In this document: piece after piece, positions 1 through 5,749 of the stretch | Numbering within the stretch: the stretch's first letter is position 1 | Layout of the letters: each line of letters opens with the position of its first letter | Assembly (NCBI GenBank): GCA_964235605.1 | Contig: CAXSCR010000114.1 | Location: 1-6,004, forward strand | DNA length: 6,004 nt | Direction of reading: 5' to 3' | DNA from: DATCRE01 sp964235605 | GTDB taxonomy: Bacteria; Bacteroidota; Bacteroidia; Cytophagales; Cyclobacteriaceae | Program-made: the position numbers and the translations under genes | Notes under the pieces: model-generated | Database searches by the model: none | Seen by the model: only the letters and a program-made list of their open reading frames with translations | Told to the model about the DNA's origin: nothing

Positions 1-43
1 GGATCAAATGTAGTACAAGATCTTAAATTCACAAATCATCACT

Positions 44-67
44 AAAAAAACTTATCCACAAAGGACA
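44..67 (-). terminator. Weak intrinsic terminator candidate after the DUF2480 gene
   Basis: On the minus strand, 11 nt past the DUF2480 stop codon, TGTCC and GGATA can pair around a TTTGT loop (53-67; 5 bp including one G-U pair). Two bases later comes a run of seven T (44-50). Position and order fit a rho-independent terminator closing the rpmH-to-DUF2480 operon. The stem is short and only moderately stable, so this is a candidate. The perfect DnaA-box sequence at 52-60 covers one arm of the stem and the loop. Confidence 0.35.
52..60 (+). promoter_or_regulatory. Sequence matching the consensus DnaA box (TTATCCACA)
   Basis: The nine bases TTATCCACA equal the strongest E. coli DnaA box. The flanks are A/T-rich, with seven A just to the left and six T about 12 bases to the right. 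I found no second TTATNCACA on either strand of the window and no dnaA gene. A single 9-mer can occur by chance, and it overlaps a possible terminator stem, so a role as a DnaA site is speculative. Confidence 0.2.
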
Positions 68-78
68 CTCATTTTTTA

Positions 79-597
79 TCACTCGATTGTTCTTGTTCGT
101 TTATATAGGGGAACTGTACTACAAGGTTCACCAAACATTAAACTTGATGCTATCGGTTTTAACCTATTTGTAGCTTCAACATAAATGGAAACAGGAACAT
201 TTACTTTACTGCATCCTTTTATTACAACTTTGGCGTCTTTATAATTTAACCAATCTACTTTTGAAAGTGCTGTACGAAAAAGTTGTTCTTCCAAATTCTC
301 TAATAACCCAAAAACAATCTGCTTGGAATATGGCTCTAATGCAATTGCTAAAAGCATATAAGCCCACGTAGGAACAATAGCATCTGCTGAGCAATGAATG
401 GCCACAAACTTATCTTTGTATTGTGACCAATCATGTGTCTTAATGTAATTACGAAAATCTTTTTCCCTTAAAATTAGTTCCTGGAAGAGCTGATCTTTTA
501 TATCAATCAATACCCGCTCACCAGGTTGATAGTATTCTTCAAGGTCAAATGAAACTAAAGAGCTGGACGATACACGATTAATTATTTCAGATTCCAT
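79..597 (-). CDS. DUF2480 family protein, function unknown
   Basis: This 172-residue protein matches my memory of the DUF2480 family, small soluble proteins found in Bacteroidota with no assigned function. Recognisable blocks are an N-terminal segment with INRV (6-9) and FDLEEYY (17-23), then LILREKDFR (41-49), HCSADAIVPTWAYML (68-82), VVIKGCS (124-130) with PVSIYVE (135-141), and a C-terminal GEPCSTVPLYKR (156-167). There are three cysteines (69, 129, 159), each inside one of the conserved-looking blocks, so a metal-binding or redox role is possible but unproven. There is no signal peptide or membrane segment, so it should be cytosolic. It starts 46 nt after tsaB with only an A/T-rich leader and no promoter I can support, so it is probably the last gene of the rpmH operon. 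Length and ends look complete. Confidence 0.88.
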   Translation of the reverse strand: MESEIINRVSSSSLVSFDLEEYYQPGERVLIDIKDQLFQELILREKDFRNYIKTHDWSQYKDKFVAIHCSADAIVPTWAYMLLAIALEPYSKQIVFGLLENLEEQLFRTALSKVDWLNYKDAKVVIKGCSKVNVPVSIYVEATNRLKPIASSLMFGEPCSTVPLYKRTRTIE

Positions 598-643
598 AAG
601 CTAATATTAAATAAAACTTTGTCTGATAAGTTCCGACTATAAA

Positions 644-1327
644 TCAAAACTTTGTAGCGGGCAGTTTTGCCATAAATTCCTTGAGATAAAAAGGCTCAAA
701 GTGTACAAGGTCTTCAATGAGCCCTTGCTCAAATTTATTCGACGCAATATTCCCTAATGCTGACGCGGTTGGCGTTATATTCTTTAAGAAATGCGCATTT
801 GGATGTTTAATAACTTCTTCACACTTATCCGCGCCATTGCCGAAGAAAATAAAACTTTCGGTATTTAATAATTCAATAAAACTTGTCTCATCAATTATCT
901 TAGCTTCTACAGGCGTTACTATTTGAAGTTTAGCATTTACCACTTGACAATATACTTCCATACGGCGTGCATCAATCATGGGGCAAAGAAATGCATTAAT
1001 AATATTGACGTGACTTACCTGAAAGGCAAGTAAGTCAAGTGTGTTAACTGATAATAACGGGATACTTAACGCATAGCAGATTCCTTTTGCTGTAGACGTT
1101 CCAATACGCAAACCTGTATAAGAACCTGGACCTGAAGAAACAGCAACGCCGCTGAGATCACTAAGTTCTACACCTGCTATTTTTTTTATGTCATCTATTA
1201 ATACAGCTAGCTTGGACGCATGAGATTGTTCAATGTGTGCTTCTGCTAAAGCTAATACCTTGCCTTGATCATGAATGGCAGCAGAGCAAACATTGGTTGA
1301 TGTCTCTAGACTTAATATTAATGCCAT
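644..1327 (-). CDS. tsaB: tRNA t6A37 threonylcarbamoyltransferase complex subunit TsaB
   Basis: TsaB is the non-catalytic partner that pairs with TsaD. Together with TsaE they transfer threonylcarbamoyl from TC-AMP to A37 of ANN-decoding tRNAs in the cytosol. The 227-residue length is normal. Family hallmarks are the ASKHA-fold start ILSLETSTNVCSAAI (4-18), QSHASKL (34-40), the signature SSGPGSYTGLRIG (64-76), and MIDARRMEVY (117-126). The ATG overlaps the protease stop as TAATG, so translation is probably coupled to the upstream gene; this supports the chosen start. The partners tsaD, tsaE and tsaC are not in the window. The gene joins rnpA and rpmH in a translation-related operon. The short C-terminal part after about residue 130 is divergent, as is usual for TsaB. 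Confidence 0.96.
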   Translation of the reverse strand: MALILSLETSTNVCSAAIHDQGKVLALAEAHIEQSHASKLAVLIDDIKKIAGVELSDLSGVAVSSGPGSYTGLRIGTSTAKGICYALSIPLLSVNTLDLLAFQVSHVNIINAFLCPMIDARRMEVYCQVVNAKLQIVTPVEAKIIDETSFIELLNTESFIFFGNGADKCEEVIKHPNAHFLKNITPTASALGNIASNKFEQGLIEDLVHFEPFYLKEFMAKLPATKF

Positions 1328-2976
1328 TATTGAACGGAAAGAATTTTGTTATACGATAATAGATTATTTAGCAGACTACGCGCTTGAATAACTGTCTGAT
1401 CTTTATTTAGTGCAACTTGTGCCTGCCCTTCAATAAGTTTATAATGAAAAGCAATTTGTTGCTCGAGGGTTTCTGTTATTTCCTTTTTAAAGAAGATAAG
1501 ATCATTCGCTTTGTCACGGATGATTTTGCTTTTGAGATCGGTCAGTTGATTCTCAATTTCTGTATAATATTTTTCCTTCTGAGCAGCTTTAAATAACTCT
1601 TCTGTGCTTAACTCCAACGGCGTGGTATAGGTAAATTTCTGTTCTCTCAACCATTTCATAAAGTCATCATAGCTCTTATCAGAGAGTTTGAAATATTTCA
1701 ACTCAGCGGGAGGTGGATTTTCTGCACAGTATTTTGAAGCATAATCAAACAGCAAGCCCGAATTCACCAAAGCAACCGTTACACTACCCGGAAATTCATT
1801 TTCAGTTTTTACATCTGGGATTAAGCCTCCATTATCAAAAACTTTACGTCCGCATTTTGTTTTGAATTCCGCTTTTAGTGAGTCTGCAAACTTCTCCACT
1901 GTTCCATCTTTATTTCTATGGCTATAGTCGAGTTCCTGAATACATCTACCGCTAGGAATATAATATTTTGCAGTTGTTACCTTTAGTTGTGTGTTATAAG
2001 AGAGTAGACGTGTAGTCTGTACCAACCCTTTTCCATATGTTTTTGCGCCCATCAGAATGGCACGGTCATAATCTTGTAGTGCACCGGCGACTATCTCTGA
2101 GGCTGAAGCGCTTCCTTCGCTAGTCAAAACTATTAGCGGCATCTCTTTATCAACCGGGTTATTAAGTGTTGAATAGGTTTTATTCCATTCTTTAAGTTTT
2201 CCTTTTGTTGTAACGACAGGCGATCCCTTAGGAATAAAAAGGCTTACTATATTGACAGCTTCATGCAGTAAGCCACCAGGATTATCTCGAAGATCTAATA
2301 TCAATTTTTTTGCACCCTTCTTTTTTAATTCGACTAATGCATCAGAAACTTCGCGAGACGCGCTTTGTGTAAAATCATCTAACTTAATGTATGCTATATC
2401 TTGCTCTACCATTCCATAATATGCAAGGTTACTCAAGCTGATCTTTGCTCTTTTAATCTTAAATGTTAAATCATCTTTTTGCCCATAGCGTCTTACTCTA
2501 ACTTCAACCTCTGTTTTAGGCTGGCCCTTTAATAAGAGACTTACATCGGTAGTTTCATCGCCTTTAACATTTCGACCATTTACAGCTATCAATTCATCGC
2601 CTACTTTTAGGCCAGATTTATAAGCAGGGAAATCTTTGTAAGGGTGGGTGATAACAGTTTTCTTATTGACAATACCTATCAATGCGCCAATCCCGCCGTA
2701 TTGCCCTGTGGTGTTTATGCGAAATGATTCAATTTCATCTTCTGGAATATAGTTGGTGTAAGGATCTAACGATTCCAACATTCCCTCTATGCCTATACGA
2801 ATTAATTTTTGCGGCTCTATGTCATCTACATAATGGGCATTCACTTCTTTAAAAAGCGTTGCAAAAATATCAAGGCTCTTTGCGATCTCGAAATACTTTT
2901 CAGCTGGGCTGCGGAAGGCGAATCCAATTACAATAAAGAAGGAAATAATTACGGGCCACTTAGTTTTTCTCAACAT
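1327..2976 (-). CDS. S41 family C-terminal processing peptidase (secreted or membrane-anchored, PDZ-containing)
   Basis: This 549-residue serine protease belongs to the Prc/CtpA group, which cleaves proteins from exposed C-termini in the cell envelope. A basic start (MLRKTKW) and hydrophobic segment (about 8-21) form a signal peptide or membrane anchor; there is no lipobox. Then come a helical N-terminal region (25-85), the QYGGIGALIG strand (92-101), a PDZ domain (about 105-175), and the catalytic core. The nucleophile should be Ser291 in GSASASE (288-294), with Lys316 in TYGKGLVQ (313-320) and Gln320. The 25-residue Ser-Lys spacing equals that of E. coli Prc and plant CtpA, and LDLRDNPGG (227-235) is another family motif. 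A C-terminal extension (about 420-549) is rich in Lys and Glu, probably helical, and outside the core. The gene overlaps the rnpA end by 17 nt and abuts tsaB. The substrate cannot be told from sequence. Confidence 0.95.
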   Translation of the reverse strand: MLRKTKWPVIISFFIVIGFAFRSPAEKYFEIAKSLDIFATLFKEVNAHYVDDIEPQKLIRIGIEGMLESLDPYTNYIPEDEIESFRINTTGQYGGIGALIGIVNKKTVITHPYKDFPAYKSGLKVGDELIAVNGRNVKGDETTDVSLLLKGQPKTEVEVRVRRYGQKDDLTFKIKRAKISLSNLAYYGMVEQDIAYIKLDDFTQSASREVSDALVELKKKGAKKLILDLRDNPGGLLHEAVNIVSLFIPKGSPVVTTKGKLKEWNKTYSTLNNPVDKEMPLIVLTSEGSASASEIVAGALQDYDRAILMGAKTYGKGLVQTTRLLSYNTQLKVTTAKYYIPSGRCIQELDYSHRNKDGTVEKFADSLKAEFKTKCGRKVFDNGGLIPDVKTENEFPGSVTVALVNSGLLFDYASKYCAENPPPAELKYFKLSDKSYDDFMKWLREQKFTYTTPLELSTEELFKAAQKEKYYTEIENQLTDLKSKIIRDKANDLIFFKKEITETLEQQIAFHYKLIEGQAQVALNKDQTVIQARSLLNNLLSYNKILSVQ

Positions 2977-3334
2977 CTTGATGGAGGCGTTTAAATGTCT
3001 TGACTAATTTACTCTGAATTTGATCAAAAGACATGATCTCCTTAGCAGTATAAATATACGCAATCATCAATTCGGGATCACCTGGAATGTGTGCTTTATT
3101 GAGCCTGTAAGCTTCGCGAATTCTTCTTTTAAGCAAGTTGCGATCTACAGCACGCTTAAAGTTTCTAATCGACACGGAAATGAGAACTTGGTGATTACTG
3201 CAATTTGGATCTGGATTAGCCAGTTTGAGTACCTTGAATGGGTATGAATAAAAAGAGGAGCCCCTTTTAAAGAGCTCCTGTATATGCTTTTCGCTATTGA
3301 TTCTTTCCTCTTTTCGGAAACTATAGATCCCCAT
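2960..3334 (-). CDS. rnpA: Ribonuclease P protein component
   Basis: RnpA binds the RNase P RNA and helps it remove 5' leaders from precursor tRNAs. At 124 residues it is of normal size. It has the family start FRKEERI (6-12) with the helical EKHIQELFKRG (15-25), a strand ISVSIRNF (52-59), and the basic RNR motif KRAVDRNLLKRRIREAYR (60-77) that contacts the catalytic RNA. The cleft-forming N-terminal segment YPFKVL (31-36) is also typical. It follows rpmH by 48 nt, the usual bacterial order. Its last 17 nt overlap the start of the S41 protease in another frame, which points to translational coupling. The RNA partner rnpB is not in the window. I chose the ATG because the reading begins directly with the conserved N-terminus and no longer form is plausible. 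Confidence 0.97.
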   Translation of the reverse strand: MGIYSFRKEERINSEKHIQELFKRGSSFYSYPFKVLKLANPDPNCSNHQVLISVSIRNFKRAVDRNLLKRRIREAYRLNKAHIPGDPELMIAYIYTAKEIMSFDQIQSKLVKTFKRLHQDVEKN

Positions 3335-3355
3335 GAGATTACGTGTAGTTAATCT

Positions 3356-3379
3356 CTTCCGGGATACTTAGCCCGAAAG
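3356..3379 (-). other. Stem-loop in the rpmH-rnpA intercistronic spacer
   Basis: In the 48 nt transcript spacer between rpmH and rnpA, CTTTCGGG (3372-3379) can pair with CCCGGAAG (3356-3363). This gives an uninterrupted 8 bp stem with one G-U pair and an 8 nt loop. No T-run follows, so it is not a standard terminator. It could instead set the relative levels of L34 and RnpA by partial attenuation, by RNA processing, or by protecting the 3' end of a short rpmH mRNA. The pairing is seen in the sequence; the function is inferred. Confidence 0.5.
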
Positions 3380-3382
3380 TGG

Positions 3383-3544
3383 TTATTTATGCTTTAAAGT
3401 CTTTTCGTCAGAAACGGTAAGTTTCTTTCTACCTTTTCTCCTACGCGCAGCTAAAACTCTGCGTCCGTTGGCTGTGGCCATTCTTTCGCGGAAGCCATGC
3501 TTATTTTTTCTCTTTTTTCTGGAAGGTTGAAATGTCCGTTTCAT
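3383..3544 (-). CDS. rpmH: Large ribosomal subunit protein bL34
   Basis: This 53-residue, strongly basic protein is L34, a late-assembling protein buried in 23S rRNA of the large subunit. It carries the canonical start MKRTFQPSRKKRKNKHGFR (1-19), followed by RMATANGRRVLAARRRKGR (21-39) and an ordinary short tail ending KLTVSDEKTLKHK. The length is a few residues above the usual 44-52. It is the first gene of the operon: a Bacteroidota-type promoter and a small leader stem-loop lie upstream, and rnpA follows after 48 nt. There is no Shine-Dalgarno sequence close to the ATG, only an A-rich leader, as expected in this phylum. Identification is essentially certain from the N-terminal signature. 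Confidence 0.98.
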   Translation of the reverse strand: MKRTFQPSRKKRKNKHGFRERMATANGRRVLAARRRKGRKKLTVSDEKTLKHK

Positions 3545-3559
3545 CGCTTTATTTGTTAA

Positions 3560-3575
3560 CCTTTATAACTAAAGG
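3560..3575 (-). promoter_or_regulatory. Leader stem-loop at the 5' end of the rpmH transcript
   Basis: CCTTTA (3570-3575) and TAAAGG (3560-3565) form a perfect 6 bp inverted repeat with a GTTA loop. If transcription starts a few bases past the -7 element, this stem sits at the very 5' end of the mRNA and 15 nt before the rpmH ATG. A 5'-terminal stem can slow mRNA decay; it could also bind a regulator as DNA or RNA. The stem is A/T-rich and short, so the role is inferred. Confidence 0.4.
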
Positions 3576-3579
3576 GCTG

Positions 3580-3609
3580 CAAATATAATTAGCTTTTATC
3601 AAAATCCAA
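3580..3609 (-). promoter_or_regulatory. Bacteroidota-type promoter for the rpmH operon
   Basis: On the minus strand TATATTTG (3580-3587) is a perfect match to the Bacteroidota -7 consensus TAnnTTTG. A TTG (3607-3609) lies 19 nt upstream, within the spacing reported for the -33 element. The predicted start of transcription near 3575-3578 gives a leader of about 30 nt to the rpmH ATG. This is the clearest promoter in the window and should drive rpmH, rnpA, the S41 protease, tsaB and the DUF2480 gene. Confidence 0.65.
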
Positions 3610-3674
3610 TCACACATCTAATTTTCCTCTTTGTCTGTCTCTAAATGCGATTTTAAAGTTGAATTTGGCACTAC

Positions 3675-4670
3675 TTACCCAATCAAATCAGACAAAACCC
3701 TTAAAGATTGTTGAGCTTCAAGCCGGGGACCTGATTGTGAAACCACCTTTGAAGACGCTAATGAAGCAATTTTACCCGCTTCGGCATAACTGTGACCATG
3801 GGTAATACCATATAGGAAAGCACCTGCAAACATATCACCCGCACCATTGGTATCTATCGCATGGGTTTTATAGGGCTCTATATTAATGAAGGTATCACCG
3901 TCAAAAATTAATGCACCATTCGCACCTTGCGTTATTGCAAAACGTTTGGCAATCTTTTTCAATTGTTGTTTCGCCACATTGATATCATCTGTACCACAAA
4001 GGGTCAGGGCTTCTTCTTCATTACAGAAAAGCAGATCCACGCTAGCTCCAATTACTTCTTCAAATTGTTTGGAGAAATATTTTACCATGTTGGGGTCTGA
4101 AAGTGTAAGTGCTGTCGATACTTTATGTTTTTCAGCTATCTTTTTTGCCTCTTTCATAGCTTCTAGTCCGTTTGGGCTTGGTGTTAGATACCCTTCGAGG
4201 TATATAAATGCAGCGTCTTTAATTGCTTCTTCATTTATATGTTCAGGCGAAAGCAATGAGCTAACACCCAAAAAAGTATTCATGGTACGATCGGCATCAG
4301 GTGTAGTCATTACAAGACATTTGCCTGTTATTCCCTCAGGAAGTTGCTCGTAACTCCAAGTTGACTCCACGCCATTGCGTTTCAGATCAGACAGGAAAAA
4401 TTTTCCCAACTCATCCTTAGCCACCAAAAAGGAATAAAAACTTTTGCCCCCGAATTGATTTACTGCTATTACCGTGTTGCCTGCAGACCCACCACAAGCC
4501 ATTTGGCTACGTTTCATGTCAATAACTTTCATGAGATGATGTTGGCGATTTTCATCAACCAAGGTCATAACGCCTTTTTCGATTTCGTTCTTAAGGAAGA
4601 AGTCATTGTCGACCTCAGTGACGATATCAACAAGGGCATTACCGATACCATAAACATCATATTTCTTCAT
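3675..4670 (-). CDS. PfkB-family kinase, adenosine-kinase-like
   Basis: This 331-residue cytosolic kinase belongs to the ribokinase/PfkB family and phosphorylates a sugar or nucleoside hydroxyl with ATP. The first glycine-rich signature is CGGSAGNT (59-66). The second is DTNGAGDMFAGAFLYG (273-288), where Asp279 should be the catalytic base and GAGD the anion hole. DPNMV (192-196) and CNEEEA (216-221) are further family motifs. RTMNTFLG (128-135), with the lid arginine, resembles the adenosine-kinase-like branch, so adenosine or a related nucleoside is the best guess; a plain sugar remains possible. I place the start at 4670 because MKKYDVYGIGNALVD is the conserved beginning. The frame stays open upstream to 4847, but that would add 59 unrelated residues and overlap the next gene. 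It lies 97 nt after the phosphodiesterase and 130 nt before rpmH. I see no terminator after it. Confidence 0.93.
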   Translation of the reverse strand: MKKYDVYGIGNALVDIVTEVDNDFFLKNEIEKGVMTLVDENRQHHLMKVIDMKRSQMACGGSAGNTVIAVNQFGGKSFYSFLVAKDELGKFFLSDLKRNGVESTWSYEQLPEGITGKCLVMTTPDADRTMNTFLGVSSLLSPEHINEEAIKDAAFIYLEGYLTPSPNGLEAMKEAKKIAEKHKVSTALTLSDPNMVKYFSKQFEEVIGASVDLLFCNEEEALTLCGTDDINVAKQQLKKIAKRFAITQGANGALIFDGDTFINIEPYKTHAIDTNGAGDMFAGAFLYGITHGHSYAEAGKIASLASSKVVSQSGPRLEAQQSLRVLSDLIG

Positions 4671-4684
4671 AGCAGTTTTTTTTG

Positions 4685-4715
4685 CAAGGATACATAAGGA
4701 AGCGGATAAAGCAAA
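4685..4715 (-). promoter_or_regulatory. Possible promoter for the PfkB-family kinase
   Basis: On the minus strand TATCCTTG (4685-4692) matches TAnnTTTG at all but one base, and TTTG (4712-4715) lies 19 nt upstream, the same spacing as in the rpmH promoter. The -7 element ends only 14 nt before the ATG, which would leave a leader of about 10 nt containing an A-run. It is plausible but weaker than the rpmH promoter, and the surrounding repeat-like sequence raises the chance of a false match. Confidence 0.3.
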
Positions 4716-4741
4716 GAAGCCTAAAGCAGAAAAGCAGAAAC
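4698..4741. repeat. Degenerate ~8 bp tandem repeat upstream of the kinase
   Basis: On the plus strand AAGCAGAA occurs twice in exact tandem (4724-4739). Looser copies run to the left, spaced 7-9 bases (AAGCCT, AAAGCAAAG, AAGCGGAT). The tract is purine-rich on the plus strand and pyrimidine-rich on the minus strand, lies between the phosphodiesterase stop and the kinase start, and covers the -33 part of the possible kinase promoter. It may be simple slippage-derived sequence. Confidence 0.45.
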
Positions 4742-4767
4742 CTAATTGCCTTGAGAATTCGCATGTG

Positions 4768-5682
4768 CTATTTTGTTTTCCCAGCTTGAAGGTTGAGTGT
4801 GAATTTATATTTGTGAGCACGATCAGGATAATCAGTAATGAAACCATCTACGCCCATCCCCTTAAGAGAAAGCATATCTCTCACTTCATTGACAGTCCAG
4901 GGAATAACACGAATTTTCATTTGATGTAGATAATTTACCCGCTCTTTATTCAGAAGTTTATAATCAGGACTATAAATAGAAGGTTTGAATCCGAGCTGAT
5001 CAAGATTGTAATCTATTGATTTTGTATTTTCTACCAACGCCGCTAATCGAACTTCTGGATGTTTTTCATGCCAATACTTTAAAACACGAAAGTCAAAAGA
5101 TTGTATAACCACACGATCCCACGGCAAATAATCGTCAACGAAGGCATAGACCAGATCGGAAAATTCTTCTGGCGAAGGGTGAAATTTATTGTCTGTTTCT
5201 TTTTCAGTTTTGATCTCGATGTTATAATCCACTTCATACCTTGAGTAACTTCGAATGTGATCTTCCACTGCTGCTACAACCTCTCTTAGCAATGGTTTGG
5301 ATGTTTTCATCTTATCCTGTTCAGGAAATCGCTCATGCCTTTTTGAGCCACAATCAAATGCTATTACTTCACTGTACGCCATCTCATAAATGTTGTACTT
5401 CTTTTCTTCCTTCATTGTAATGGATTTTCCAGATGCATCTAAACATATCTCACCTGACATCCAGGGTTCATGAGATACGATGATCTTCTTATCTTTGGTT
5501 ATTGCCAAATCCATTTCAATGGTTGTTACGCCAATGTCTATCGCTGTTAAGAATGCGGGTATGGTATTTTCGGGCTTTAGCCCTCTTGCTCCGCGATGTC
5601 CTTGAACATCAAACTTGGGTATGTAGACCTGAGCAGTTGTTGTAATGGCCATTATTGAAAATATGAAAAACAAATATTTCAT
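4768..5682 (-). CDS. Secreted glycerophosphodiester phosphodiesterase family protein
   Basis: This enzyme should hydrolyse glycerophosphodiesters (deacylated phospholipids) to glycerol 3-phosphate and an alcohol, outside the cytoplasm. From the ATG at 5682 it has 304 residues, a normal length. A short basic start and hydrophobic segment (about 2-17, ending ITTTAQ) form a signal peptide with a likely cut after TTTA or TTAQ. The TIM-barrel GDPD domain fills the rest: HRGARG (29-34) holds the first catalytic His, EN (38-39) follows, then IEMDL (55-59) and SHEP (70-73) give metal ligands and the second His. IEIK (155-158) adds another acidic ligand, and VIQSFD (192-197), PWTVN (261-265) and DGFITDYP (279-286) complete the pattern. 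I prefer this ATG to a TTG two codons upstream. A heptamer repeat lies directly upstream, and the kinase follows after 97 nt. The actual substrate is unknown. Confidence 0.94.
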   Translation of the reverse strand: MKYLFFIFSIMAITTTAQVYIPKFDVQGHRGARGLKPENTIPAFLTAIDIGVTTIEMDLAITKDKKIIVSHEPWMSGEICLDASGKSITMKEEKKYNIYEMAYSEVIAFDCGSKRHERFPEQDKMKTSKPLLREVVAAVEDHIRSYSRYEVDYNIEIKTEKETDNKFHPSPEEFSDLVYAFVDDYLPWDRVVIQSFDFRVLKYWHEKHPEVRLAALVENTKSIDYNLDQLGFKPSIYSPDYKLLNKERVNYLHQMKIRVIPWTVNEVRDMLSLKGMGVDGFITDYPDRAHKYKFTLNLQAGKTK

Positions 5683-5693
5683 GATCAAAAATT

Positions 5694-5749
5694 ATAAGTA
5701 CGAGGTACGAAGAACGAAGGACGAAGTCAATAAGTACGGGGTGCGATAA
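5694..5749. repeat. Degenerate heptamer repeat upstream of the phosphodiesterase
   Basis: On the plus strand four heptamers of the form ACGARGN stand in tandem: ACGAGGT, ACGAAGA, ACGAAGG, ACGAAGT (5700-5727). An 8-base unit CAATAAGT, then ACGGGGT and GCGATAA, continue the rhythm to 5749. A 13 bp segment ATAAGTACGRGGT occurs at 5694-5706 and again at 5730-5742 with one mismatch, so the block also has a 36 bp higher-order repeat. It begins about 11 nt upstream of the phosphodiesterase ATG and would lie in its leader or promoter. It could be a dispersed genomic repeat, a binding array or slippage product. Confidence 0.65.

Noticed and set aside
717..926. Other short plus-strand open frames (717-926, 2809-2994, 3020-3247, 4455-4697)
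   Set aside because: All are antisense to confirmed genes, show no motifs, and have no independent start signals.
3545..3674. Terminator between the kinase and rpmH
   Set aside because: I found no stem followed by a T-run on the minus strand here. The only dyad (3560-3575) lies in the rpmH leader, downstream of the rpmH promoter.
3886..4353. 155-codon plus-strand open frame inside the kinase gene
   Set aside because: It lies wholly antisense to a well-supported gene, and its translation is low-complexity and resembles no family.
4671..4847. Longer kinase beginning at 4847 with an apparent membrane segment
   Set aside because: The conserved PfkB-family start is at 4670. The extension overlaps the phosphodiesterase coding end by 80 nt and arises from repetitive pyrimidine-rich sequence.
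5683..5688. TTG start two codons upstream of the phosphodiesterase ATG
   Set aside because: The ATG at 5682 gives a normal signal peptide (MKYLFFIF...). Nothing in the sequence favours the rarer TTG.
5691..5696. Perfect TATAAT on the minus strand before the phosphodiesterase
   Set aside because: Bacteroidota promoters use TAnnTTTG rather than TATAAT. The only TTGACT upstream is 28 nt away, and the box is too close to the ATG.
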